Source: Roseimicrobium gellanilyticum
Lineage (GTDB): Bacteria > Verrucomicrobiota > Verrucomicrobiia > Verrucomicrobiales > Verrucomicrobiaceae
Length of the DNA stretch: 64,000 bases
NCBI RefSeq assembly: GCF_003315205.1
Contig: NZ_QNRR01000011.1
Location: forward strand, 62,001 to 126,000
Direction of reading: 5' to 3'
Positions within the stretch are counted from its first letter, which is position 1. Every line of letters begins with the position of its first letter. Shown one piece after another: positions 26,086 to 35,200 of the stretch. The notes beneath the pieces were generated by a model. The model saw only the letters and a list, made by a program, of their open reading frames with translations. It searched no databases and was not told the origin of the DNA. Made by a program: the position numbers and the translations under genes.

Positions 26086-27414
26086 TTACGGGGCACCGCG
26101 CAACGGTTGTTTCTGGAGCTCCGGCATCTGAGCTCGCTGGTACCGACTTTGATTGTCAGGACGTTCATCGTTCTTGCCCGGGTCCAGCAGCACCTGCAGA
26201 CCGCTGATGTCCTCGTCGACACGTCCCAGGAGATTGTTATTCAAGATTTCGAAGCTGCCGTTCTTTTCCGAAAGGCGGTATCCCGGCACCCGCAGGCTCA
26301 CGCTGTACGTTTCTGCGGGAAGTCCTTCGAACGAGAATGAGCCGTCCGGGGAGACCGAAGCTATCTGGAGATCCCATGCCACATCCCGACAGATCATGAC
26401 ACGGACATCGGGAGGCAGAGGTTTGCCATCTGAAAGCACCACCTTCCCGGAGAGCTTGCTGGCACGCCCCAGCTCCATGGTACCCACATCAGAGGTGGAT
26501 CCGTGTGCCCCGGTGGCCACCTTCCGCAAGGTTGCGGCGCCGCGGTCCTTCAGCCCGCCCATGAGCGAGTACACCGCGAACTCCATGTCTGGGTGCACAT
26601 TGAAGAAGACGAACTCGCCGACTTCATTCGTCGCGATGTCCGTGTGCCCCAGGAATCCATCCGCACCGCGATCCGTCTGTACGAGGCCCATGCCAGCGGG
26701 ATGGACAGGCTTGCCATCCTTCACCAGCTTTCCGGAGACTGTGACTCCCACATCCATGCGGATGAGGTGCTCGGACTCCTGAGGGCTGAGCCGGGGCGTG
26801 GTGAGTGGAGCCAGGCCGCGTGCCCTGGCATTGAGCGCCACATAGCTAATCGGGTCCTTGGCAGTGATCACGAAGTGACCATCGGCATCGGACACGGCCA
26901 CGGGGTCGAAGATGTTGGGAGAGTACCCCTCCCATGAGCTGGTCTTGAACATGCCCGCCGAGAATTCTGCACCCACCACAGGTGCCCCTTTGGCGTCAAC
27001 GACACGGCCGCGAATGACCCGCTTGGGATCGAGCTGCTTCCAGTCAAAGGTCTCCAGCTTCGCTTCCATGGCACCTTTAGCTGGGTCGACCTTGCGCACC
27101 AGCAACGGCTTGTACCCCTCCCGCTGCACGAGGATGGTGAACTTCAGTTCTGGGTCCAGGGCGGGGATGGTGAAGGTGCCGGCGGCATCCGTCACTGCCT
27201 TCTTCGAACAGTCCGCATAACAGCTCGGGCACAGGGGATTGGTGCCCTTCTTCACACTGGCGGTGTAGATCCAGACGTGCGCTTCATGGATGGGCTTGCC
27301 TACAGCGTCCTTCACCACGCCCTTGAGGTCGGGACGCTCTGCGGTCCATCCCTGGGAAGCCATCAGGCTCGCGAGGATGATGATGGCGTGAAGTGGCGAG
27401 GTCACGTTTCTCAT
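26086..27414 (-). CDS. Secreted protein with carboxypeptidase-regulatory-like (Ig-type) repeats
   Basis: 442 residues. Signal peptide (MRNVTSPLHAIIILASLMASQGWTA), then Ig-like repeats with the pattern (K/S)GxVxDxxGxPhxxAxVxh: LKGVVKDAVGKPIHEAHVWI, IRGRVVDAKGAPVVGAEFSA, VSGKLVKDGKPVHPAGM and LSGKVVLSDGKPLPPDVRV. Two cysteine pairs (CPSCYADCSKK) may be a disulfide or metal loop. C-terminal part is more polar. A structural/binding role at the cell surface is likely; no catalytic motif seen. Divergent from the sialidase gene at 27690 with 275 bp between, where nothing further can be assigned. Confidence 0.75.
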   Translation of the reverse strand: MRNVTSPLHAIIILASLMASQGWTAERPDLKGVVKDAVGKPIHEAHVWIYTASVKKGTNPLCPSCYADCSKKAVTDAAGTFTIPALDPELKFTILVQREGYKPLLVRKVDPAKGAMEAKLETFDWKQLDPKRVIRGRVVDAKGAPVVGAEFSAGMFKTSSWEGYSPNIFDPVAVSDADGHFVITAKDPISYVALNARARGLAPLTTPRLSPQESEHLIRMDVGVTVSGKLVKDGKPVHPAGMGLVQTDRGADGFLGHTDIATNEVGEFVFFNVHPDMEFAVYSLMGGLKDRGAATLRKVATGAHGSTSDVGTMELGRASKLSGKVVLSDGKPLPPDVRVMICRDVAWDLQIASVSPDGSFSFEGLPAETYSVSLRVPGYRLSEKNGSFEILNNNLLGRVDEDISGLQVLLDPGKNDERPDNQSRYQRAQMPELQKQPLRGAP

Positions 27415-27689
27415 AGGGATGTTGAACCAGTTTTACAACGTGTGAACAAGATCGATTTTTTCTGTCCGTGATGTGTCGGGAAGCGACGTCAACAGCACGG
27501 GAAATGAAATCGGAACCAGTCCTCCATTCAACCGCCGAAAGATTGGGCCTCCGGCATGACAAGCATGCCAAATGAAAGGATGCGCTTCCACTGCATTTGC
27601 CCCACTTTTTCCAACCGACACGCGAAATGGCGCCCCTTCCGGCATCGTTGTGAACCGTTCTCCAGCTCACTTCGCCGGCATCTTCCTCC

Positions 27690-28949
27690 ATGACCCACTC
27701 TCCCTTCCGCTTCCTTTCGCTCACATGCGCAGTGATGACAGCACTGCTCATCCCCGGCCTCACGCTCCACGCTGCCCAGCCGCTTGCTCAGGATTACACC
27801 GTCATCTTCCGCAATCCAGACCCGGAATTCTATGTGGAAGGCCCCGGCTTGGCGAAACTAGATGATGGCTCGCTGCTCGCCGTGGTGCCCGTGGTTCCGC
27901 GAGCGAAGTGGAGTGAAGAACGGCGAGCGACGAAAAGCGTGACGCATCTGCTGAGCAGCACGGATGGTGGGAAGACGTGGACGGAGATTTCGAGCCTCCC
28001 CTACTACTCCGCCGCGCCTTTCTTGCACAAGGGCACGCTCTACCTCTTCGCGAACAAGGGCGGCACGAAGTCGCGCAATGATGATCTCGTGCTGCTGAAC
28101 AGCATGGACGGCGGAAAAACATGGTCCGAGCCAGTGACGCTTTTCAAAGGACACTTTTGGAACTGCCACACGGGCATGGTGCAGCGCGAGGACAAGATCT
28201 ACTGGGCCACGGATGACCTGAGCCTGGGCAAGAATCGTGGTCCTCGCCTCATCGCAGGTGATCTCTCGCACAACCCGATGGATCCAGCATCATGGCGCTT
28301 GTCAGCACCTGTCCCCTTTCCCGGAGTACCCAGCATGATGACACTCGCGAAGGATGACGCAGTCTCCAGCCAGTATCTGGAGCCCAATGTGCTCGAAGTA
28401 GGTGGCAAGCTGCGCGTGCTCTGTGCCGTGAAGCTGAAACGTCAGGCTGTGACGAATCTGTGCGGCGTGCTGGATGCCACGAATGAGGGTCCGAGTGCAC
28501 CTCTCGGGCTGAAGTTCACCCACTACCACGCCATGCCGGGTGGGCAGCTCAAGTTCTGCGTGATTCGTGATGAGCCTTCCCGCTTGTTCTGGGCCACCGC
28601 GAACTATCCCGCCGACAGCACCGATGTCTTCGACTGGTTCAAGACCGTGAAGGAGAAGACCGACACCAAGGAGTCCACCACCACGGCGGGCGGCAATGAT
28701 CGCCGCTTCCTCATGCTGCAGTACAGCGTGGATGGGCTGAACTGGTTCCCCGCCGGATGCGTGGCCCAGGCGAAGAAGGTCTCACAGTCCTTCATGTATG
28801 CGCGCCCTGTGGTGGATGGAGACGACCTTGCGATTATCGCGCGGTCGAATATCAACGGGCCGAATCATCATGATGCGGACTGCGCCACGTTCCACCGCGT
28901 GAAGAACTTCCGGGAGCTGGCGTTGGATTTGTTTCCGGAGGGGGAGTAG
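27690..28949 (+). CDS. Secreted sialidase-like (BNR repeat) protein
   Basis: 419 residues. Signal peptide (FLSLTCAVMTALLIPGLTLHA). BNR Asp-box motifs SSTDGGKTWTE and NSMDGGKTWSE mark an exo-alpha-sialidase-like propeller. Catalytic residues of true sialidases (Arg triad, Tyr/Glu) cannot be placed without alignment, so this may be a sialidase, a binding protein or a related GH. Related in type to the second half of the protein at 6976. Possible polymer-degrading function. Confidence 0.8.
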   Translation: MTHSPFRFLSLTCAVMTALLIPGLTLHAAQPLAQDYTVIFRNPDPEFYVEGPGLAKLDDGSLLAVVPVVPRAKWSEERRATKSVTHLLSSTDGGKTWTEISSLPYYSAAPFLHKGTLYLFANKGGTKSRNDDLVLLNSMDGGKTWSEPVTLFKGHFWNCHTGMVQREDKIYWATDDLSLGKNRGPRLIAGDLSHNPMDPASWRLSAPVPFPGVPSMMTLAKDDAVSSQYLEPNVLEVGGKLRVLCAVKLKRQAVTNLCGVLDATNEGPSAPLGLKFTHYHAMPGGQLKFCVIRDEPSRLFWATANYPADSTDVFDWFKTVKEKTDTKESTTTAGGNDRRFLMLQYSVDGLNWFPAGCVAQAKKVSQSFMYARPVVDGDDLAIIARSNINGPNHHDADCATFHRVKNFRELALDLFPEGE

Positions 28950-28952
28950 TGG

Positions 28953-29385
28953 TTAGAACCGGATCGACTCCGTCATCAGGTGCGCTTCGTCAAGCTCCTG
29001 AAGCGCCGCATAAGAAATTTCCGCCCAATAGGTGACAAAGGTCAAATGTTCTCCATCCGAGATGTACCAGGCTCTGGATAGCCAACCATCTCTGAGATAG
29101 TCCGCGTAGATCCCAAAAGTTCCGAAGCATGAGAGTCCCACTTCAAGAATGGTGGGTGCCATGGGCAATTGCTGTGCAATTTCAAACTCCCTCAACAGCT
29201 CTTGCAGCACTCTCTTGTCGAACTTGGGTTTTTCACCCGCCACACCTCGCCGTTGTGAACTGCAAGGCGCCTAAGCCACAATCGCCCTTCCCCAAAGTCG
29301 GTGGAGCGCCCTCGGGAAGGGAATCTGTCACATCGAGCCATCCTTCCACGAAGTCGATGTTAACGTCTGCAAAGGGGTATCTCAT
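28953..29385 (-). pseudogene. Hypothetical gene split by a frameshift
   Basis: Two frames on the minus strand join into one plausible protein. The upstream piece (29233-29385) starts MRYPFADVNIDFVEGWLDVT and stops at 29233-29235 after FTTARCGG. The downstream piece (28953-29243, GTG first codon) continues with GEKPKFDKRVLQELLREF and the rest. They overlap by 11 nt and look like one protein of about 144 residues broken by a single-base change near 29250, or by a sequencing error. The gene starts 11 bp after the stop of the next gene at 29397. Function unknown. Confidence 0.55.
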
Positions 29386-29396
29386 CAATAGGGAGC

Positions 29397-29813
29397 TCAG
29401 TCTCCGCCTCGAATCTCCTCCTCCGCGAAGGTGGTGAACACCCTGCGCTGTGGGAGGATGAGAAGAGCGTCAGGATAGAAATCGAACGATACCGCAAAGG
29501 GACGATGGGCAGAGTTGATAGCCTCGAACGCAGCCTGTGCAGCCCTTGAAGGTGGAACATCGTCACTGGGAACAATGGTAATCCACGGTATCTGGTCCAC
29601 ATACCGATAGCCGCTGAAGTCGGCACCCGACCCCGCCCCCTCTGCGAATGTCCCAACCCGACCGAGTGCCTCGGCCAAATGCTCGAAGAGTTTGTCATAT
29701 TCCGACTCTGCGATGATTCCTTCAGCAGCATCACCATGAGTTTCAGCAAATTCCGACCCCATGTGTTCAGCTTCTTCGTATGTGACAGGATGAAATTCAA
29801 AGCTGTTGGACAT
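29397..29813 (-). CDS. Hypothetical protein
   Basis: 138 residues from the ATG at 29811-29813 (MSNSFEFHPVTYEEAEHMGS). Acidic, largely helical N-terminal half, then a beta-type half (QIPWITIVPSDDVPP, HRPFAVSFDFYPDALLILP). Small acidic orphan-like proteins of this kind are sometimes immunity proteins; that is a guess. It is followed 11 bp later by the frameshifted gene at 29385 and is likely in one unit with it. Confidence 0.55.
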   Translation of the reverse strand: MSNSFEFHPVTYEEAEHMGSEFAETHGDAAEGIIAESEYDKLFEHLAEALGRVGTFAEGAGSGADFSGYRYVDQIPWITIVPSDDVPPSRAAQAAFEAINSAHRPFAVSFDFYPDALLILPQRRVFTTFAEEEIRGGD

Positions 29814-29942
29814 ATTCCCAACAACTGACGCATCGAATGTGGACGCACAAAGACAAAATCTCACACATTTCGAGACGCCATCACGCCGGCCGGAGGCCAG
29901 CGCATCCCAGGGCTGATGGATGCCAATCACGCTGCACGGTTC

Positions 29943-29990
29943 GTTTTTGCGTCTTTCTGTTAGCGAGTGTTAGCGTCCATTAGCGGTCCG
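29943..29990. repeat. Dispersed intergenic repeat, TTAGCG type (with TTTTTGCGTCTTT segment)
   Basis: TTTTTGCGTCTTTCTG followed by a 32-nt segment with three TTAGCG units (29959-29990). The 32-nt segment matches 41604-41635 at 26 of 32 positions, and the last 14 nt (CCATTAGCGGTCCG) are identical. Both copies stop about 10 bp before the minus-strand stop codon of a long gene (tamA here, the FtsK/EccC gene at 41645). Confidence 0.75.
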
Positions 29991-29998
29991 GTGTTCGC

Positions 29999-32224
29999 CT
30001 AGAAAGCATACCCAAACGTGATGTGCAGCGCGCCCATGTCCTCGCCTTCTTCGCGGTTCAGGTTGTAGCCGTAGTCGATGCGGAGGGGGCCGACGGGCAG
30101 CTTGTATCGGATGCCCAGGCCGACGGCGTAGCGGACGTCCTCCGGTCGGCTGAAGACGGTATCCTCCTCGCGGGTCAGGGTGCCCATGTCAGTGAAGACA
30201 GCGAGTTCCAGGTTCTTCGCAACTTCATACGAGAACTCAACGCTGAAGGTCTGGCTCAAGGTGCCGCCCACAGGGGTATCGCCATTGATACTCTTCAGAC
30301 CCATCTCGCGCTCGGCGAAGCTGCGCACGCTGTTCGCGCCGCCGTTGAAGAGACGGAGGTCGATGGGCACCTCATCCAGACTGCGCTCGGGTCGGATGGC
30401 ACTGGTGCGTGCCAGCAATGCGGCGCGCATCTTCTTCGTGAAACGCACGAAGTAGGCAAAGCTGAAATCGGCCCGGGTGTAGGAGATGTCTCCGCCGAGC
30501 GTGCCGGAGATGCTGCCGTTGAACACAAAGCCTTTCGAGGGAAGCACCGGGCTGTCTCGGAAGTCGATGATGGTGGAGAAGCCGACAATGCCGAGATTGT
30601 AATCATCCGGCCCCAGTTCCTCCGGTGTGAGCACGTCGGACTCGGAAGTGTTCATCGAGTAGTCGCCAAAGATGTTCGTGGAGAACTCCTTCGTCCACTG
30701 GCGTGAGAGGACCACCTTTCCGCCGTAGCTTTGCCGCTTGTAGTCGAAGATGTCCTGGCCGTCCGCATACAGGGACATGTCCAGCGTGTGTGAGGTGTTG
30801 AAGACCGCCGGGTCCGTGAGTCTGGCCACTCCCGTGATGCCCACACCACTCCACTCCGCCTTGAGCTGCCCGGCGTTCCCCGAGTTGAAGATGTTCACCT
30901 TGCGCAGTTCGCCCCCAACGATGGGACCCTTGAAGGTTTCATAACCGACATACGCCGCCCGAGTGCGCGTGGGGCCTTCTTCACCGGTGAGTTCCAGGGT
31001 GATGGTGTCATCCGTCATCTTCTTGGGGGTGACATCCAATCTTGAGAAAACATCCGACTTCAGGGCCTGCTTGTGCATGACCTCCAAGTCGGCAGGAGAG
31101 TACACATGGTTCACCGAGCGCTTGAAGCTGGCACGCACAATGCGATCCGCCCCCTTGGAGAAGCCCGGTGCCACGGAGATGCCGACGATGCGGAAGAGAT
31201 TTCCTGGGATGACCTGATACACCACCGGCACGGGTCCACCGCGCACCCTGGACAAGTCGGCTGAAGAGATGACTTCCGCAGCGAAGTACCCGCGCTGCTG
31301 GTAGAGGCCGACGAGTTGCTTGCGCACTTCTTCAATCTTCACCTCGCTGAAAGGCTGACCGGTCATGCCCTCGATGGCTGCCATCACCTCCTTGCGCTGG
31401 GATTCCCAATCGCCTGTGACTGAAACATGCCCGATGTCATAGCGCGGTCCTTCGGTGATCTTCACCAGAATATCCTGCGTCTTCGTCTCCGAGCGCATGG
31501 TGATCTGTGGCTCTGCCACCACGGCATTCAAATAACCCTGCGCCTGGAAATAGCGCTGTACCATTTCCGCGCCTTTCTGGATGTCGTTCTCGACGAGAGG
31601 AGGGTTGGCATCATTCCGCCCCAGCTTCTCATGCGTGGGCCGCAGGAGGTAGGCGCGCAGGTCGTCCTCCTTCTGTGAGGTGTTCCCTTCAAAGGTGATG
31701 GTACCCACCAGGTAGCGTGGTCCTTCCTCGACTTTGAGGACGGCTGTGCCGCCTTCCACCGTCCATGCGACGGTGGCCTCGGGATAGCCCAAGTCGAGCA
31801 GGCGCTGCCGCAGGAAGAACGCCATGTCATCCGCCAGCGGGTCGGACATGGAAGTGTCTCCCGCGAGGCCGAGCTGCTCTTCGAGGACTGCTTTTACGTC
31901 ATCCACATTGGTTTGTGATACACCATCGGCGCGGACGGAGAGCCCCTGCAACTCCACCGGCACGGAGACAGTCGCGGCGGGTACGGGAGTGTTGGGGGAA
32001 GGGGTTTCTTTTACGGCGGGTGATTGGGCGGGAAGGGTGACGGTGGCGCAGAGAATAAGAGCGATGATGAGGACACTTACTCGTGGGCCAAAGCGTCCGG
32101 AAGAGTTTGGCGACTTCGTCGCGGTGGGGTGTGCAGCAGGCTGCACTATTGGAAAGCGGCAGCAGGCTGCACGCAGTCCAAGGCCTTCGGCTTTAGCTTC
32201 GATGGTGTCCCCCGTTTTCATCAT
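29999..32224 (-). CDS. TamA/BamA-family outer membrane protein
   Basis: 741 residues. Hydrophobic leader near 50-70 (VSVLIIALILCATVTLPAQ), POTRA-type domains (for example VELQGLSVRADGVSQTNVDD and the segment ending GPRYLVGTITFEGNTSQKEDD), then a 16-strand-type surface-antigen barrel ending in the C-terminal aromatic signature (ALHITFGYAF). Barrel assembly or translocation role in the outer membrane, likely as TamA with the adjacent TamB-like protein. Its ATG overlaps the tamB stop (ATGA), so the two are translationally coupled. Anomaly: the first 30-40 codons contain a repeat (32131-32172) and push the signal peptide away from the N-terminus. Confidence 0.85.
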   Translation of the reverse strand: MMKTGDTIEAKAEGLGLRAACCRFPIVQPAAHPTATKSPNSSGRFGPRVSVLIIALILCATVTLPAQSPAVKETPSPNTPVPAATVSVPVELQGLSVRADGVSQTNVDDVKAVLEEQLGLAGDTSMSDPLADDMAFFLRQRLLDLGYPEATVAWTVEGGTAVLKVEEGPRYLVGTITFEGNTSQKEDDLRAYLLRPTHEKLGRNDANPPLVENDIQKGAEMVQRYFQAQGYLNAVVAEPQITMRSETKTQDILVKITEGPRYDIGHVSVTGDWESQRKEVMAAIEGMTGQPFSEVKIEEVRKQLVGLYQQRGYFAAEVISSADLSRVRGGPVPVVYQVIPGNLFRIVGISVAPGFSKGADRIVRASFKRSVNHVYSPADLEVMHKQALKSDVFSRLDVTPKKMTDDTITLELTGEEGPTRTRAAYVGYETFKGPIVGGELRKVNIFNSGNAGQLKAEWSGVGITGVARLTDPAVFNTSHTLDMSLYADGQDIFDYKRQSYGGKVVLSRQWTKEFSTNIFGDYSMNTSESDVLTPEELGPDDYNLGIVGFSTIIDFRDSPVLPSKGFVFNGSISGTLGGDISYTRADFSFAYFVRFTKKMRAALLARTSAIRPERSLDEVPIDLRLFNGGANSVRSFAEREMGLKSINGDTPVGGTLSQTFSVEFSYEVAKNLELAVFTDMGTLTREEDTVFSRPEDVRYAVGLGIRYKLPVGPLRIDYGYNLNREEGEDMGALHITFGYAF
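32131..32172. repeat. Hairpin direct repeat inside the start of tamA
   Basis: GCAGCAGGCTGCAC occurs at 32133-32146 and again at 32159-32172. The first copy is part of a GTGCAGC-AG-GCTGCAC hairpin with a 7-bp stem; the second forms GCAGC-AG-GCTGC. It lies within the coding frame of the TamA-like gene (reads ...AACCRFPIVQPAAH...). It looks like a palindromic intergenic-type repeat that was captured by, or lies between the annotated and true start of, this gene. Confidence 0.65.
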
Positions 32225-35200
32225 CGCAGCCTCACCAGGTAGTAGAGCAATCCACGGAATCCTTCCCCGCCCGCAGAGCCCGTGGCCTGGAGCTTGTCAT
32301 TGATTTCATACCGCGCGGTCACGCCCGGTCCTGTGCCGCCACCGCTGCGACCACCTCCACTGCCGAGTGGGTCCACGCTGAAGCTGAGCTTGGAGGGTTC
32401 TTCATCGAACCGGCGCTTGGGCGCGGCCTTGTTGAAGAGCTTGCGGTACATCTGGCTCACGAGAAGATAGGCGGCGCGATTGGCGGCCATGCCCTCGGCA
32501 CCGCCTGCGTCCCCTGCCGTGGAACCGGTGGCGAGCAGGGAGGCAATTTCATTCTCCGGCAGCGGCGGGCTGGAGGTGAAGCGGAGCTTTGGATCACGCG
32601 CCCTGCCATACGCATACACGGTCACCTGATAGTTGTTGATGAGCGAATCTCCCTGCACGTCGATTTGCGGGTCGAGTGGATTGTCCTTGGTGAAGATGAT
32701 TTCGCCACGGGTGATGGTGAGTCTGCTGAAGGGCAGCATGAGCTTCACCCCCTCCATGGTCGCCTTTCCCTCGATGGCGGGAGCAGCGCCGCTGCCGCGG
32801 ACACCCGCGTTCACGAGCACGCTGCCATTCATCACATTTCCCAGCAGGCGGATGGGATCGCGCGTGACCACGGCGACGTCAAAGGTCCAGTCCTTCAGCA
32901 GTCCAGGTGCGGCAGGAGGTCCTGCCTTGCCTGTGCGCACCGCAGGTGGTGGAGGGGGGAGTTGATTCGGCAGCGACAGAGGAAGAAATTCCACTTCCTT
33001 GAACACACGCCCTCGCACCAACTCGACGCGACCGGTCACGGCGGACTTCGTGAGGGAGCCTTTGCAAGAGACGTCCGCATTGGCGCGGAAGCTCATGGTG
33101 TTGTCACGCACCAGCAAGGCTTGATCCGCCACGAGTCGCAGGTCCATCGCGGGGTTCTTCATGTCCTTCGCATCGACCGAGCCTTGCACACGGACCTTGC
33201 CACCGGCCACCGTCGCTGACACATCACTGAGTTCCACGCGCGTTTCACGAAAGTCGAGATTTGCCTTCACGTCCTTGATGTCCATGGGCACGTCCTTCAC
33301 CGTCACTCCAGTCACCAGGGTACGCAATTCACCGGACCACGTGGGCTTCGCAGGCGTACCTGTGATGTCCGCCTCCAGAGCGATGGTGCCATCGAGCTTC
33401 TCCAGCTTTGGCACGAAACGCGGCACCACATCCAGCTTTGATGCAGGCAGGCTCACGTGTGCTTTGAAGGATCTTTCCATCAGCGCCTTCGGATTCTTCG
33501 TCACCATCTCGGCATCGAGGGCCATGGAACCGGTGACCTTGAGAGGTTGCAACGGCGACTGCCTCACGGTGGTATCGAGCGTGAGTTGATCACGCGCCAG
33601 AACGAGTGCCACGTCCGCCTGTGCCGCATCAAGCTTGCCTTGCAAGGCTTTGCTCTTCACGCCACTGAGCGAGGCGTTCACTTTCCCCTGCAGTTCCCTC
33701 AGTGTTCCCTCAAACAGGACGTCGCCTGTTACGGTGCCTTCCACCGGGGCCTTCTTCCCGATGGTATCGAACACCTGCTGAAGATTCAGCTTCTCCATCT
33801 TGAGCTGCAAATGCATGGGGCGAGCTTCATCCAGTGGCACAGCGGGGCGTGGTTGTTTGGTAAGTGCGAGGGGGAGCTGTACCGTGCCATCGAGCAGCTT
33901 CACCTTTTGCGTGGAGAGGGTGAGCCTGGGCACGTTGAGATCGGTGTCGGAGACGGTGGCCTGCGCTTCGAGTTTGAACTCTCCCGCGCTCGCCCTCAGT
34001 TCTGTGATCTCCGCGCGCTTGCCTTCGTGTTTGGTATTGAGGAAGAGGTCATAAGTTTCAGTACGGCCCTCCAACTTCACGGCATTCACCGCAATGGTGC
34101 CGCCGCCGGTGATGTTGCGTGTGGCGATGATGCCGCTGCCTTTCCAATCGATCTCGGCGCTGCCGGAGGTGATCTTGGGTGACTTCGCGGTGCCCATCCA
34201 TGGTGCGAGTGCGGTGAGGCGTGGGAGTTTCGCATGCACCTCCGCGCTGAAGGGCTGCTGTACATCCAGCGGCATGCGGCCCTGCAGGGTGATGAAGTTG
34301 TCCTTGTCGAATCTCAGCATGCCTGAGGCGATGTCTGCGATGCCCTGCTGCACGGTGAAGGCGAGATCGAGATTTTCCACCGTGCCGCCGCGCCACTGCA
34401 ATCCGGCCACGGTAAGCCCGCCCTTTGCAGTGGGACGGGTGTATTGCTTCTCCTTCAGGTCGGCCACATCGAATGAGGCTGTGCCTTGTGAGCCTACTGT
34501 GCCTGCCGTGGGTGCGGGTGACAGGCCCATGAGGGGTCCGAGTGTGGTGAGCTCGTTGAGATTCACCTGCCACTTCGCGGCAGTGGTTTGACGACCGGTG
34601 AGTTGCATCTCAGCATCCACGTCGGCGGTGTTTTTCCCCTCGTGTTCGATGTGGCTGCTAGCGCGCAGGAGGCCATTCGTCACGGAGAACTGGGATGCAA
34701 AGAGATCGAGCTTCCCTTCGCGCCAGGCGAGCTTGGAGAGTTGCACATCACCCTCTGCCGCGATTTTCTGAAACTGCTTCTCACGCAGGTCTGCCAGGGC
34801 GAATGTGGCGCTGCCTTTCGAGGTCACGGCACCGGCTTGTGGTGGTGGGGAGAGCTGGACGCCGGCGAGTGGAAGCAATGATGCGAGGTCGCCGAGCTGC
34901 GCGGTCCACTCCACTTTTGCGGGCTGACGTTCGGAGAGTTGGAGTGATGACTTGAGCGTGGCGGTGTTGGTGCCCTGATGATTGAGATTGGCCGTGAGTG
35001 CGAGGATGCCGTCGCGCAGGGATACATCGGTCACGAGTGCCTGGAGGTCGCCATTGCGCCACTTCAGGGCATTCACCTGCAGTGAGGCCTGGGCGGTGGT
35101 GCGGTTGAAATTCTTCTCGCGCAGATCCATGAGATCGAAGGCGGAGGTCACCTTCACCTCGGCGCGTCCGGCTTCGGGTGGTGGAGTGTTTGTGAGCTTC

